Shown here piece by piece: positions 54,391-63,828 of a stretch of DNA of 64,000 nt. How positions within the stretch are numbered: the first letter of the stretch is position 1; each line of letters opens with the position of its first letter. The notes below the pieces were generated by a model that saw only the letters and a program-made list of their open reading frames with translations, did no database searches and had not been told where the DNA came from. The DNA is from Clostridia bacterium (lineage in GTDB: Bacteria > Bacillota > Clostridia > Oscillospirales > Acutalibacteraceae), in contig JAGADF010000009.1 of NCBI GenBank assembly GCA_017613735.1, positions 62,001 through 126,000 of the forward strand, read 5' to 3'. Position numbers and translations under genes: made by a program.

Positions 54391-54819
54391 ATGAAAATTT
54401 CAACCAGAGGCAGATACGCTTTAAGAGTAATGGCGGATATCGCCGAACACAGCGGCGGAAGATTTATAGCATTAAAGGAAATCGCCGCAAGACAGGACAT
54501 TTCCCTTAAATATCTTGAGGGTATTATGACGGCGCTTTCAAAAGCGGGTTTGATTGAGGGCGCTCACGGAAAAGGCGGCGGCTACCGTCTTAACCGTTCT
54601 CCCGACGAATATACGCTCGGCGAAATATTAAGGGTTACCGAAAGCGACCTTGCGCCCGTAAAATGTCTTGAAAAGGGAGCTGAAAACTGCCCGCTTGTTG
54701 AGAATTGCAGAACTATCGCAGTCTGGCGCGAGTTCAATAAGCTCATAAACGATTTCTTCGACTCAAAAACCATAGCGGACCTTATGAGCGAGGAAACGGT
54801 TGTCGATTACGTTATCTGA
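54391..54819 (+). CDS. Rrf2-family regulator, IscR-like with three Cys
   Basis: 142 residues. Winged helix with MKISTRGRYALRVMADIAEH and YLEGIMTALSKAGLIEG (about 41-57). C92, C100 and C106 in KCLEKGAENCPLVENC correspond in number and order to the Fe-S ligands of IscR (spacing x7 then x5), absent from the CymR type. Likely senses Fe-S status and binds the CCTA-N9-TAGG sites upstream of its own operon and nifSU. Confidence 0.88.
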   Translation: MKISTRGRYALRVMADIAEHSGGRFIALKEIAARQDISLKYLEGIMTALSKAGLIEGAHGKGGGYRLNRSPDEYTLGEILRVTESDLAPVKCLEKGAENCPLVENCRTIAVWREFNKLINDFFDSKTIADLMSEETVVDYVI

Positions 54820-54835
54820 CGGAATATAAAAGAAA

Positions 54836-54861
54836 AACGGCACATCGTAAGATGTGCCGTT
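54836..54861 (-). terminator. Terminator for rplS (minus strand)
   Basis: AACGGCACATC-GTAA-GATGTGCCGTT, 11-bp stem, with a T run on the minus strand side. On the plus side it is less T-rich but could also stop the rrf2 transcript. Confidence 0.85.
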
Positions 54862-54877
54862 AGTTGGTTTATTAAGA

Positions 54878-55222
54878 TTATTTAACAAGTTCCTTAACTT
54901 TTGCTGCCTTACCAACTCTGTCACGAAGATAATAGAGCTTACTTCTGCGAACCTTACCTTCACGAACTGTTTCAACCTTAGCAACGTTGGGTGAGTTAAC
55001 GGGGAAAACCCTTTCAACGCCAACGCCGTAAGAAACGCGGCGAACCGTGAATGTTTCTGAAACACCGCTGCCTTTCTTGGCGATTACCGTGCCTTCAAAA
55101 ACCTGAATTCTTTCTCTTTCGCCTTCACGAATCTTAACCGAAACGCGAACTGTGTTACCGATTTTGATTTCGGGCTTATCTTCTTTAATCATGCCCTCGG
55201 TCATAAGCTTTAAAGCGTCCAT
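54878..55222 (-). CDS. rplS: 50S ribosomal protein L19
   Basis: 114 residues; begins [19 protein letters not shown] and ends with the [24 protein letters not shown] tail. An upstream frame would add 8 residues (MKKIGGSK), but GGAGG lies 9 bases before 55222. Separated by over 50 kb from rpsP-rimM-trmD, its usual neighbours. Confidence 0.96.
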   Translation of the reverse strand: MDALKLMTEGMIKEDKPEIKIGNTVRVSVKIREGERERIQVFEGTVIAKKGSGVSETFTVRRVSYGVGVERVFPVNSPNVAKVETVREGKVRRSKLYYLRDRVGKAAKVKELVK

Positions 55223-55371
55223 TTTAGAACCTCCAATTTTTTTCAAGCGTTCATGAAAATCATTAAGATACAGAGGACCGCCCGCTTTAATGTTGCCATT
55301 AACTGCCGTTTGCGGAAGAGCAAACGCACAAAATGCTTGAATATATTATCACAAAACATTTGAAAAATCAA
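55223..55371 (-). promoter_or_regulatory. rplS promoter and structured leader
   Basis: Minus strand: TTGATT (55371-55366), 17 bases, TAATAT (55348-55343) with TG before the -10. The leader has hairpins GTTTGC/GCAAAC and TTAATG-GCAA-CATTAA before the ribosome site, a possible L19 autoregulatory leader; identity with the known L19 leader is not proven. Confidence 0.6.
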
Positions 55372-55384
55372 GCATTTTTTTATT

Positions 55385-56059
55385 TTATTTGAATTCTTCT
55401 CCGTCGTCCTTTAAAAGACGGAGCTTTTTTATTCTTGTCAGGTCGGGCTTTTGCTTTAAATCCCTTAAAAGACGGTCAAAAAGCACGGTCGGATTAAGGT
55501 TTCTGCTGTTGCCCGCGCAAAGGGTAATAATAAGCGTTATGCTGTTTTTATCGCGCGTGAGCGAATAATCCTTTATAAAATCCTTGAGATTAACCTCGAC
55601 GTCGATTTTTCTTCCCTTTTGCTTTGCTTTCTTCGTTGTGATTAATTCATCAGAGTCGAGCAGTTTTTTAATCTCATCCGAAAAACCGTCGGAAATGCCT
55701 TCCCCGTCAAATTCAAATACCGTTTCGTATTCGGCGAACGCTATGTCGCTGCATTTTGAGAATTTGTTCGAAACGCCTGTAATGACAATGCCTTCGGGCA
55801 GGGTGGAGTTAAGCCTATCCTTTATTTCTTCATTTGTAATATCGCCGACAATGCGTATGTCAAAGCTTTCACAATAGCTTTCGATTCCGAGCGAAAGCGG
55901 AAGGGCGAACGTAAGAAACGGGTGCGGATTAAAGCCTTCGGTATACCACAGCGGTATTTCGGCGCGCGTCAACGCTCTTGACACGGTTCTCATCAGGTCA
56001 AGGTGAGAAATGTATTTTGCCGTGCCTGTTTTTGAGAAGTAAACTCTAATTTCTTCCAT
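55385..56059 (-). CDS. DUF2344 / TIGR03936-type radical-SAM-associated protein
   Basis: 224 residues, begins MEEIRVYFSKTGTAKYISHL and contains SRALTRAEIPLWYTEGFNPHP. It is always found beside or fused to the TIGR03960-type radical SAM protein, as here. Role in RNA or cofactor modification is inferred, not known. GAGGTAAATGCG upstream. Overlaps the radical SAM gene by 14 bases. Confidence 0.85.
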   Translation of the reverse strand: MEEIRVYFSKTGTAKYISHLDLMRTVSRALTRAEIPLWYTEGFNPHPFLTFALPLSLGIESYCESFDIRIVGDITNEEIKDRLNSTLPEGIVITGVSNKFSKCSDIAFAEYETVFEFDGEGISDGFSDEIKKLLDSDELITTKKAKQKGRKIDVEVNLKDFIKDYSLTRDKNSITLIITLCAGNSRNLNPTVLFDRLLRDLKQKPDLTRIKKLRLLKDDGEEFK

Positions 56060-57890
56060 CGCATTTACCTCCCGATAAACTGTCCGCGCCGCAGCCTGCG
56101 CATTTTTCACGGCAGTTCGGAGTCGTTTCGCTCCTTTTTGCCTTTTCGTTTTCCTTCTGTAAAAAGCTCTTTCTTATGCCGAAGTCAAATATGTCCCACG
56201 GAAGTATTTCGTCATATTCCCGACGTCTGTTTGCGTAAAAAGCGGGGTCTAAACCGCATTCCTTAAAGGTTTCGAGCCAGGTGTCAAGATTAAAGAATTC
56301 GTCCCAGCTGTCGAAACGGCAGCCCTTTTTATGAAGAGCCTCAAAAAGAGCGCAGAGCTTTCTGTCGCCTCGCGCGAGCACCGCCTCCATGAAGCTCATA
56401 TTCGCCTCGTGGCAGGATGCGGTGATTTTTTTTGATTTTATAGACGCCTTAAGATGTTCCTGCTTTTCTTTAAGCATTTCCATAGTGTCCTGCGGTTCCC
56501 ATTGGAACGGAGTAAACGGCTTCGGAACAAATGATGCGACGCTTATATTAACCGATACGCTTTTGCCTTTTTGTCTGTTAGGATTATTGTAGAACGCGTC
56601 GACAACCTTCTGTGAAAGCTCTGCAATACCCTCGACGTCTTCCATCGTTTCGGTCGGAAGACCGAGCATAAAGTAAAGCTTAACCGCAGTCCAGCCGCCG
56701 TCAAAAGCCTTGACAGAGGTGCTGAGAACCGATTCCTCGGTGACGTTTTTGTTAATCGCGTCGCGAAGTCTCTGCGTTCCCGCCTCCGCGGCAAAGGTAA
56801 GACCGCTTCGTCTTACCTGCTGTATCTGTTCCATAAGCTCGTCCGAGAAATTATCTACTCTAAGACTCGGCAGGGCGACGTTAATCTTTTTAGGTATTGC
56901 CCATTCAAAAATCTTCGGCAGTAATTCCTCAAGATGGGTATAGTCGCTTGTGCTTAATGACGCGAGCGATATTTCGTCGTAGCCGGTTGAACGGCAAAGA
57001 GCTTTGCACTGTTCATTTACGGTATCGGCGCTCTTTTCCCTTATCGGTCTGTAAACGAAGCCCGCCTGACAGAAACGGCAGCCCCTTATGCAGCCTCTGA
57101 AAAGCTCGCCCGTAACTCTGTCAAATACGACCTCGATTGACGGTACGACAAACTTATCGGGATAATAAAGGCTGTCCATATCCGTTATAACGCGCTTCTT
57201 TATTCTTTCCTTCGCTTCGCTGACGAGGGGAGTGACCTTTTCTATTGTTCCGTCGTCTTTATAATCAACATTATAAAAAGCGGGAACATAAATGCCCTCA
57301 AGCTTTGCCGCGTCGCGTAAAAACTCCTCTTTTGAAGAGCCTTTCTGTTTGTGGTATATCATTAAATCCGCAAGCTCGAGGGTGGACTCTTCGCCGTCTC
57401 CGAGTGAAAAAATATCAATAAAATCCGCAATCGGCTCGGGATTGCACGCGCACGGACCGCCCGCTACAACTATGGGCGTAAGCGAAGTCCTGTCCTTCGA
57501 TTTCAAGGGCAGCCCCGCAAGGTCGAGCATATTAAGAATGTTCGTGTAGCACATTTCGTATTGGAGCGTAAAGCCAATCATATCGAAGTCTTTAACACTG
57601 TCGCCGCTTTCAAGAGCGAAGAGGGGAACGTTATTCTTCCTCATCTGTTCTTCCATATCGACCCAAGGCGCAAAAACGCGTTCACACCAGATATCGTCGC
57701 GGTTGTTCATAACGCCGTAAAGAATCTTGATTCCCAGGTGCGACATGCCTATTTCATATACGTCCGGGAAACAGAAAGCGTAGCGAAGAGAGACGTTATT
57801 CTTGTCTTTAATAACGCTGTTTAACTCTCCGCCCGAATATCTTCCCGGTTTCTGGACATATTGCAGTATTTTTTCGACTTCTCTGTTCAT
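56046..57890 (-). CDS. B12-binding-domain radical SAM protein, TIGR03960 type
   Basis: 614 residues. N-terminal cobalamin-like Rossmann domain (about 30-230; VSLRYAFCFPDVYEIGMSHL), then a radical SAM core with the cluster-binding Cys in GCIRGCRFCQAGF (about 263-275). The C-terminus adds CREKCAGCGADS, a further Cys cluster. Coupled to the DUF2344 gene downstream; substrate unknown. Confidence 0.88.
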   Translation of the reverse strand: MNREVEKILQYVQKPGRYSGGELNSVIKDKNNVSLRYAFCFPDVYEIGMSHLGIKILYGVMNNRDDIWCERVFAPWVDMEEQMRKNNVPLFALESGDSVKDFDMIGFTLQYEMCYTNILNMLDLAGLPLKSKDRTSLTPIVVAGGPCACNPEPIADFIDIFSLGDGEESTLELADLMIYHKQKGSSKEEFLRDAAKLEGIYVPAFYNVDYKDDGTIEKVTPLVSEAKERIKKRVITDMDSLYYPDKFVVPSIEVVFDRVTGELFRGCIRGCRFCQAGFVYRPIREKSADTVNEQCKALCRSTGYDEISLASLSTSDYTHLEELLPKIFEWAIPKKINVALPSLRVDNFSDELMEQIQQVRRSGLTFAAEAGTQRLRDAINKNVTEESVLSTSVKAFDGGWTAVKLYFMLGLPTETMEDVEGIAELSQKVVDAFYNNPNRQKGKSVSVNISVASFVPKPFTPFQWEPQDTMEMLKEKQEHLKASIKSKKITASCHEANMSFMEAVLARGDRKLCALFEALHKKGCRFDSWDEFFNLDTWLETFKECGLDPAFYANRRREYDEILPWDIFDFGIRKSFLQKENEKAKRSETTPNCREKCAGCGADSLSGGKCDGRN

Positions 57891-57960
57891 TTTTTTACTC
57901 CGTTAATAGACTGATAATATAATACAACAAATCCTTGTTTAATTCAAGACAACAAAAAAA

Positions 57961-57985
57961 GAGAGTGCCGAAAGGCACTCTCTTT
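57961..57985. terminator. Terminator after the DUF5684 gene
   Basis: GAGAGTGCC-GAAA-GGCACTCTC with T tail on the plus side and A run on the other; serves the minus-strand gene at 58000. Confidence 0.85.
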
Positions 57986-57999
57986 TTCTATTGAATTAA

Positions 58000-58470
58000 T
58001 TATTCAACGGGAGGCTGATAGTCTGTCGGGGGCTGCTGTACAGGGGGTGCCTGATAAGCAACGGGCTGAACAGCTGCTTCGCCGTTAGGTCCGATATACT
58101 GAGCCGAACCGAAAGCAAGCATCGGAAGGAATATGATGGGAAGGAAAATAAGACCTACCGCAAATCCGCCGCTCTTGCCGAACGCTTTTGCAAGCTTAAC
58201 ATATGTGATAAGCATAATGATAGCGTTTACGAACGGAATAAGAGTCAAAAGGAAAAGAATTCCGTTGCCCCATGTGATCTCGAAAAGAATGTAGAGATTA
58301 TAGAAGGGAACAATAGCCGCCCAACCGGGTTTACCTGCTTTTGCAAAGATTTTCCACATACAAACAATTGCGAAAATCGAAACAGCGAGGCAAATAATTA
58401 CATATATTGCCGTGCCGCCTGCGACTGCCGCCGTTGTTGCAGCATCGTAAGAGTCAAAAGAATAATCCAT
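58000..58470 (-). CDS. DUF5684 membrane protein
   Basis: 156 residues. Four hydrophobic helices, including IYVIICLAVSIFAIVCMW, GKPGWAAIVPFYNLYIL (family motif) and ILFLLTLIPFVNAIIML. Pro/Gln-rich C-terminal tail (YQAPPVQQPPTDYQPPVE). ATG at 58470 with GGAGGA upstream. Function unknown; short terminal repeats resemble signal-peptidase-cluster proteins. Confidence 0.8.
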   Translation of the reverse strand: MDYSFDSYDAATTAAVAGGTAIYVIICLAVSIFAIVCMWKIFAKAGKPGWAAIVPFYNLYILFEITWGNGILFLLTLIPFVNAIIMLITYVKLAKAFGKSGGFAVGLIFLPIIFLPMLAFGSAQYIGPNGEAAVQPVAYQAPPVQQPPTDYQPPVE

Positions 58471-58577
58471 AAAAATCCTCCTAAAACTTTCTTGTGTTAT
58501 AAAACACTGTCTCATTTTACCATAAATATAGCGGTATGTCAAGAAAAATAACATATATTTAGTATTTTTTTAATGAT

Positions 58578-59177
58578 TTAATCCGATAAAGGAAATGAGG
58601 ACAGAATAATATATAAACAACAGATGAGAAGCGAAAAGTTTCCGCTTGTTTTTAGAATATATAATCCGAGCAATAAAATGGGGAAAATAACAAGCGCGCA
58701 AGCGCTTTTAAGAATCAATCCGCTCTTTGTTAAATCGAATCTTCTTTTTGTAATGCAGGCAAGAGCTCTTGCCCCGTCAAGCTTTCCCGCGGGAAGCAGA
58801 TTGAAAACTCCGAGAATAAGATTTACCGCAGATACAGTAAGAAATAATTGATTTTCATAAATTGCATTTATAATCAGAAATACGGCGGACAAAAGAAAAT
58901 TAACCGCCACGCCTGAAAGGCTGACGGCAATTTCTTTTTTGTAATTGAGCGTCATTTCGTTTTCGCGGAGTATTTTCATTCCGTAAAATGAAAGAGTAAC
59001 GCTTTTTATGCCTGCTTTGTATTTAATAAGCGCGATAAGGTGTCCGCATTCGTGAAGCGCTCCGGAAATCAGCGTGATTATTACCGTGGAATTAACCGAA
59101 AAAGTCAGAAGCAGCGTAATAACCGCAAAAAAGAGCGGATTTATAATCAGCAGAAAACGTTTCGTTTTAATCTTCAT
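58578..59177 (-). CDS. Site-2-type M50 metalloprotease, SpoIVFB-like
   Basis: 199 residues, mostly membrane. Zinc site LHECGHLIAL (H42, E43, H46), third ligand in LLPAGKLDGARAL (D134), which corresponds to the NPxxxLDG motif. Preceded by an M23 SpoIVFA-like gene with an 11-base overlap, so it is the likely sigma-K processing protease. BofA-like inhibitor at 44.9 kb. Confidence 0.83.
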   Translation of the reverse strand: MKIKTKRFLLIINPLFFAVITLLLTFSVNSTVIITLISGALHECGHLIALIKYKAGIKSVTLSFYGMKILRENEMTLNYKKEIAVSLSGVAVNFLLSAVFLIINAIYENQLFLTVSAVNLILGVFNLLPAGKLDGARALACITKRRFDLTKSGLILKSACALVIFPILLLGLYILKTSGNFSLLICCLYIILSSFPLSD

Positions 59178-59991
59178 TGATAAGGTATTCGGGATTACAG
59201 TTTACCCCGTCGATTTTCACCTCAAAGTGAAGATGCGGACCCGTTGACCAGCCTGTCGAGCCGACAAGGGCGACCGCCTGACCTTTTCTGACGTTCTGGT
59301 CAATGTCGCAGAGAATTTCTTTACAGTGATAGTAACCCGTCGATACGGTTTCGGAATGTTCGATTATTATGTAGTTCCCGCGGATATCGGTATAGCCGGT
59401 TTCGACTACGATTCCGTCATAAGCCGCTTTTATTTCGGTTCCCTCGTCGGCTGCCATATCAAGACCGGTATGAAACCCGTATTCGCCCGAAATCGGATTT
59501 GTTCTGTAACCGAACTTGCTTGTTATCTCGTATTTTTCAAGAGGACAGATAAGATTTTCGCTTATAATTACGGGTGAGAACGTGGTTTTGTCCTGCGCCT
59601 TCAATAAATCCTCGCCGCCGGACGCTTCCTTTTCGGTCTTAACCTGTTTGACGGTTTCCTTTTCTTCGGTTTTTTCGGTTTCTTTTTCGGTTTCAGCCTT
59701 GTTCTGCGAGGTGAAATTCCTGAAAGCCGAAACCATTTCGCTTACGGTAATATCCCGTTTCATAAGGGACTTGAATTTGCCTTTGAAATAATTAAAACTT
59801 TCGGGCGAAGAGCTTCTCATAATAAAAAGAACGGCAAGTACAAGAATACTTGCAATAAACTGCGCCGTAACCGTTCTGAAAAGAAATTCGTTTCTGCCTT
59901 TATTCGTATTATTTGATTTTGAGCTGTTCCGTCTGTTTTCGCGTTCTTCAAATGAAAGTGAGCGATTAACGGCGTATTCGTTTTCATTCAT
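59167..59991 (-). CDS. SpoIVFA-like membrane-bound M23 (LytM) protein
   Basis: 274 residues. Cytoplasmic N-terminus, one membrane helix (about 42-62, VTAQFIASILVLAVLFIMRS), a Lys/Glu-rich stalk, then a LytM domain with HTGLDMAADEGTE and PHLHFEVKIDG. In the SpoIVFA group the LytM fold is often not enzymatic; here the His residues HTGLD and HLHFE are present. Start at 59991 (ATG) preferred over GTG at 60000. Couples to the M50 gene. Confidence 0.75.
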   Translation of the reverse strand: MNENEYAVNRSLSFEERENRRNSSKSNNTNKGRNEFLFRTVTAQFIASILVLAVLFIMRSSSPESFNYFKGKFKSLMKRDITVSEMVSAFRNFTSQNKAETEKETEKTEEKETVKQVKTEKEASGGEDLLKAQDKTTFSPVIISENLICPLEKYEITSKFGYRTNPISGEYGFHTGLDMAADEGTEIKAAYDGIVVETGYTDIRGNYIIIEHSETVSTGYYHCKEILCDIDQNVRKGQAVALVGSTGWSTGPHLHFEVKIDGVNCNPEYLINED

Positions 59992-60031
59992 TTTTATCAC
60001 CGTTATATACTATGGCAAAAACTGGACAAAT

Positions 60032-60061
60032 ATGAAAAACCCACCTCAAAAGAGGTGGGTT
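60032..60061 (-). terminator. Terminator after pheT
   Basis: AACCCACCTC-AAAA-GAGGTGGGTT, 10 bp perfect, with a T run on the minus strand. Confidence 0.9.
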
Positions 60062-60076
60062 AAACTCGTTATTTGC

Positions 60077-62461
60077 TTACTGTCTGAGTAATGCGCCGAG
60101 CTTTTCGAGCGATTTAATCGCTCTCTTCATAGCCGAATCGGCGTCCTCATCCGTAAGCGTTTTTTCCTTTGAGCGAAGCTTGAGACTGAACGCAACGCTC
60201 TTCTTGCCCTTTTCAATCTGAGCGCCTTCATAGACGTCGAAGAGTGAAATGTCCTCAAGAATCTTTCCGACTGCCGCGGCAATCTCGTTTTCGAGCTTGA
60301 GAACGGGCAGGCTCTTGTCGCATACAATCGCGAGGTCGCGCGTAACTGCAGGGAATTTCGGAAGAGGCGAATAAACCTTATCCTTCATTCCGTATTCAAG
60401 AAGCGCTTCCATTGAAATCTGCGCGATATAGCAGCGCGTGCCTATCTCATAGTTCTCAAGAACTGCGGGATGAACCTCGCCCATAATGCCGAGAGTTCTT
60501 CCGTCAACGCTGAGCTCAGCGGCTCTGCCGGGGTGCAGGAACGGGCAGGTGACGAGTCTTTCAATATCGTATTTCTCAACGCCTGCGGCGAAAAGAAGCT
60601 CCTCAATAACGCCCTTTAACGTAAAGTATGTGCAGTCGGGACCGTACATTCCTATAACAACGTCCTGCTTTTCGTCGGGAAGTTCTTCGGTGCCGTTTGA
60701 CTTGAAGCGAACCGCGATTTCAAACAGCGAGGCGGATTCGTTGCGGTTGTTGTAGTTGCGTGAAAGAATATCAAGCATGGACGGAACAGCGGTAGTTCTC
60801 ATAATGCTTGTGTCCTCGCCGAGAGGGTTGGAAATAACAACGCTGTCGCGAAGCGGACTTTTTTCTTCAAGACGGATTTTGTCATAAGCCTTGGGGCTGA
60901 TGAATGTGTAAGTGCAGATTTCCGAAACGCCCTGAGCGGTAAGAACTGCGCTTACCTTGTTTTCAAGCTGTTGAACGGGAGTGTATCTTCCGTCGGCAAC
61001 GCCCGAAAGAGCTCTGTCCGGAATCTTGTCGTAGCCGTAAAAACGTGCGATTTCTTCCGAAATATCGGCCTGATGTTCAATATCGTTTCTGAAGGACGGC
61101 GAAATTATCATACCGTCTTTTACCTCGAAACCGATTTTTTCAAGAATTGCCTTCTGCTCATCTGCGGAAAGGTCAATGCCTATGAAATTATTTACCCATT
61201 CAGGCTTAAAGGGAAGAGTAACAGGCTCTTTGTTGCTGTGGTCGCAGTCGATAACTCCGTCTACAATGTCGCCCGCGTCAAGCTCTTCAACGAGCTGTAA
61301 CGCTCTTGTAAGCGAACGAAGACAACCCGTGGCGTCAAGCTCTTTTTCATATCTTGACGAGGATTCCGTTCTCATTCCGAGCGCCTTTGCGGTACGTCTT
61401 ACCGAAACGCCGTTAAACATAGCCGACTCAAAAACAATAGTAGTTGTGTCGTCCATAATTCCCGAATATTCGCCGCCCATAACGCCTGCTACGGCGACGG
61501 GTTTGTTCGCGTCGGCGATTACGAGCATATTTTCCGTTAAATCTCTTTCGATTCCGTCAAGAGTTGTGATTTTTTCGCCTGCTTTTGCCTTGCGTACGTT
61601 TACCTGATTGCCGTCAAGGTATCTTAAATCAAACGCGTGCATCGGCTGACCGAATTCGAGCATAACGTAGTTGGTAATGTCGACAATATTGTTAATCGGT
61701 CTTACTCCCGAAGCGCGAAGTCTCTCTCTCATCCAGCGGGGAGAGGGCTTGATTCTTACGTTTTCGACAACCGCGCCCGCATATCTGTAACAAAGAGTAG
61801 GTTCCTTTATGTCAACCGAAAGGAAATCCTTTACGTTGCCGTGAGTTTTTGTAACCTTCGGAACGGGAATTTTAAGCTCCTTGTTGAATGTAGCCGCCGC
61901 TTCTCTTGCAAGTCCTGTAACCGAAAGGCAGTCAGCTCTGTTTGAGGTTATTTCAAATTCGGTTACGAGGTCGTCAAGACCTATTGCCTTATGAATGTCA
62001 AGACCGAGCGTTCTGTCGCAGTCGTCGCCGAGAACGAAAATGCCGTCCTCAATGGCATAGGGGAAATCGTGAACGGTAAGGCCGAGCTCGCCTAAAGAAC
62101 ACAGCATTCCGTTTGATTCGACGCCGCGAAGCTTGCCCCTTGTTATTTTATGACCGCCGTAAACGGTCGAATTGTGCATGGCAACGGGTACGACGTCTCC
62201 CTCTTTAAGGTTCTGCGCGCCGGTAACTATCTGAATGTTTTCGTTTTCGCCTACGTCGACCTGACAAATCCACAGGTGGTCTGAATCGGGGTGCTTTTCG
62301 AGAGAAATAATCTTTCCGACGATAACATTTTCAATGCCCGCGCCCTCGTATTCGAAGGACTCGACTTTGGAACCCGTCATTGTAATCGCTTCGGCAAATT
62401 CCTTAGGCGAAATATCGCCCAAATCGACATAATCCGAAAGCCATCTGTTAGATAAATCCAT
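60077..62461 (-). CDS. pheT: Phenylalanyl-tRNA synthetase, beta subunit
   Basis: 794 residues. EMAP/tRNA-binding domain at the N-terminus (about 40-150), B3/B4 and B5 domains in the middle, and the C-terminal FDX-ACB anticodon-binding domain (about 700-794, PLPKFPAVTRDLAIV). Acts as (alpha-beta)2. Starts 14 bases after the pheS stop. Confidence 0.97.
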   Translation of the reverse strand: MDLSNRWLSDYVDLGDISPKEFAEAITMTGSKVESFEYEGAGIENVIVGKIISLEKHPDSDHLWICQVDVGENENIQIVTGAQNLKEGDVVPVAMHNSTVYGGHKITRGKLRGVESNGMLCSLGELGLTVHDFPYAIEDGIFVLGDDCDRTLGLDIHKAIGLDDLVTEFEITSNRADCLSVTGLAREAAATFNKELKIPVPKVTKTHGNVKDFLSVDIKEPTLCYRYAGAVVENVRIKPSPRWMRERLRASGVRPINNIVDITNYVMLEFGQPMHAFDLRYLDGNQVNVRKAKAGEKITTLDGIERDLTENMLVIADANKPVAVAGVMGGEYSGIMDDTTTIVFESAMFNGVSVRRTAKALGMRTESSSRYEKELDATGCLRSLTRALQLVEELDAGDIVDGVIDCDHSNKEPVTLPFKPEWVNNFIGIDLSADEQKAILEKIGFEVKDGMIISPSFRNDIEHQADISEEIARFYGYDKIPDRALSGVADGRYTPVQQLENKVSAVLTAQGVSEICTYTFISPKAYDKIRLEEKSPLRDSVVISNPLGEDTSIMRTTAVPSMLDILSRNYNNRNESASLFEIAVRFKSNGTEELPDEKQDVVIGMYGPDCTYFTLKGVIEELLFAAGVEKYDIERLVTCPFLHPGRAAELSVDGRTLGIMGEVHPAVLENYEIGTRCYIAQISMEALLEYGMKDKVYSPLPKFPAVTRDLAIVCDKSLPVLKLENEIAAAVGKILEDISLFDVYEGAQIEKGKKSVAFSLKLRSKEKTLTDEDADSAMKRAIKSLEKLGALLRQ

Positions 62462-62474
62462 TTAAAGCACCTCC

Positions 62475-63494
62475 TTAAAACTGACCTAAGAAACGCATAT
62501 CGTTTTCGTAAAGCAAACGCATATCGTCAATATTGAAACGGAACATTGTAAGTCTTTCAAGACCGACGCCGAAAGCGTAACCCGAATACTTTTCGGGGTC
62601 TATGCCGCCGTTTTTGAGAACCTTCGGGTGAACCATGCCGCCGCCGAGTATCTCAACCCAGCCTTCGCCCTTGCACATAGGACAGCCTTTGCCGCCGCAT
62701 TTGAAGCAGGTAACGTCCATTTCGCAGCTCGGCTCCGTAAACGGGAAGTGATGGGGGCGAAGTCTTATCTGAGTCTGCTCGCCGTAAAGACGTTTTGCAA
62801 ACTGCATAAGATTACCCTTAAGGTCGCCCATTGTTATACCCTCGTCAACAACAAGTCCCTCAATCTGATGGAAGAACGGGGAGTGAGTCGCGTCAACCGC
62901 GTCCGAACGGTAAACTCTGCCGGGAGCGATAATGCGAATAGGCGGCTGCTGCTTTTCCATAACCCTTATCTGTACTGGTGACGTCTGCGTGCGCAGCAGC
63001 ATCTTTTCCGTTATATAAAATGTGTCCTGAGTATCTCTTGCGGGATGGTCGGGCGGAAGATTAAGCGCCTCGAAATTATAGTAATCCCATTCGACCTCGG
63101 GACCGGTGGCAATCTGAAAGCCCATTCCGATAAAAATGTCCTTAACCTCGTCAAGAACAATTGAGAGCGGATGCTTATGACCAAGCGGATGCTTTTCGCC
63201 CGGAAGAGTGACGTCAATTGTCTCGTTCGCGAGTCTGAGCTCGCTTTCCTTGGCTTTTAATTCAGCCTGTCTTTCGGCTATTCTGCCTTCAATAAATGCT
63301 CTGACCTCATTGGCTTTCTGGCCCATAATCGGTCTTTCCTCGGGTGAAAGAGAGCCCATCTGTTTTAAAATGGCAGTCAGTTCACCTTTTTTGCCGAGAA
63401 TCTGAACTCTCAGGTCCTCAAGTTCCTGTCTTGAAGTTGTTTCAAGCAATTGTTTTTCCGCAAGCGCGCGAATTGCTTCAAGCTTTTCCTTCAA
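62475..63494 (-). CDS. pheS: Phenylalanyl-tRNA synthetase, alpha subunit
   Basis: 339 residues, class II core. N-terminal coiled coil (about 3-85), then HPLGHKHPL, the motif 2-like [15 protein letters not shown], and motif 3 [12 protein letters not shown] near 312. Start TTG at 63494: AAAGGA sits about 9 bases upstream and the length fits; frames extending to 63608 run into the T-box leader. Regulated by the T-box upstream. Confidence 0.95.
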   Translation of the reverse strand: MKEKLEAIRALAEKQLLETTSRQELEDLRVQILGKKGELTAILKQMGSLSPEERPIMGQKANEVRAFIEGRIAERQAELKAKESELRLANETIDVTLPGEKHPLGHKHPLSIVLDEVKDIFIGMGFQIATGPEVEWDYYNFEALNLPPDHPARDTQDTFYITEKMLLRTQTSPVQIRVMEKQQPPIRIIAPGRVYRSDAVDATHSPFFHQIEGLVVDEGITMGDLKGNLMQFAKRLYGEQTQIRLRPHHFPFTEPSCEMDVTCFKCGGKGCPMCKGEGWVEILGGGMVHPKVLKNGGIDPEKYSGYAFGVGLERLTMFRFNIDDMRLLYENDMRFLGQF

Positions 63495-63519
63495 AAAAAT
63501 CAATCCTTTCAAAGAATAG

Positions 63520-63779
63520 TATTCAAGGACGAAAAAAGACTCCGTCCCGAAAGGGACGAAGCCGTAAACTCCGCGGTACCACCCTGATTTTTGCATTTGA
63601 GCAAACACTCTTATTCCTTTAACGGGGAAGTCCGTCGCCGCCTACTCGTTACCTTTAAGCGCCGCCGCTCGGAAGTGAACTTCGTTTTTTCATTATGCTG
63701 ACCGTTCTTTCAGCCGATGAAACGGTCTCTCTGAAGCAACCGAAAAAATTACTCTCTTCGTCAAAGCGTTTATTTTTAC
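63520..63779 (-). promoter_or_regulatory. T-box riboswitch, Phe-specific
   Basis: Minus strand. The conserved T-box AGGGTGGTACCGCGG lies at 63585-63571; the terminator stem CGTCCC/GGGACG is at 63558-63543 with a T run at 63537-63532. The Stem I region carries GAAGTTCACTTCC, in which a TTC (Phe) specifier is the likely anticodon reader. Binds uncharged tRNA-Phe and lets pheST be expressed. Confidence 0.93.
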
Positions 63780-63785
63780 TCGGTT

Positions 63786-63814
63786 ATTCTATCACAACCG
63801 GTTATAAAAATCAA
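63786..63814 (-). promoter_or_regulatory. Promoter of pheST
   Basis: Minus strand: TTGATT (63814-63809), 17 bases, TAGAAT (63791-63786), a few bases upstream of the T-box leader. Confidence 0.8.
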
Positions 63815-63828
63815 GCAATATTTAAGTA

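Noticed and set aside
55331..55379. Inverted repeat AAATGCTTGA/TCAAGCATTT that looks like a terminator
   Set aside because: The loop is about 30 bases and it coincides with the rplS promoter (-35 and -10), so the promoter reading is preferred.
63580..63608. Extension of pheS to an ATG at 63608
   Set aside because: This stretch is the antiterminator region of the T-box leader; PheS length and the ribosome site favour the TTG at 63494.
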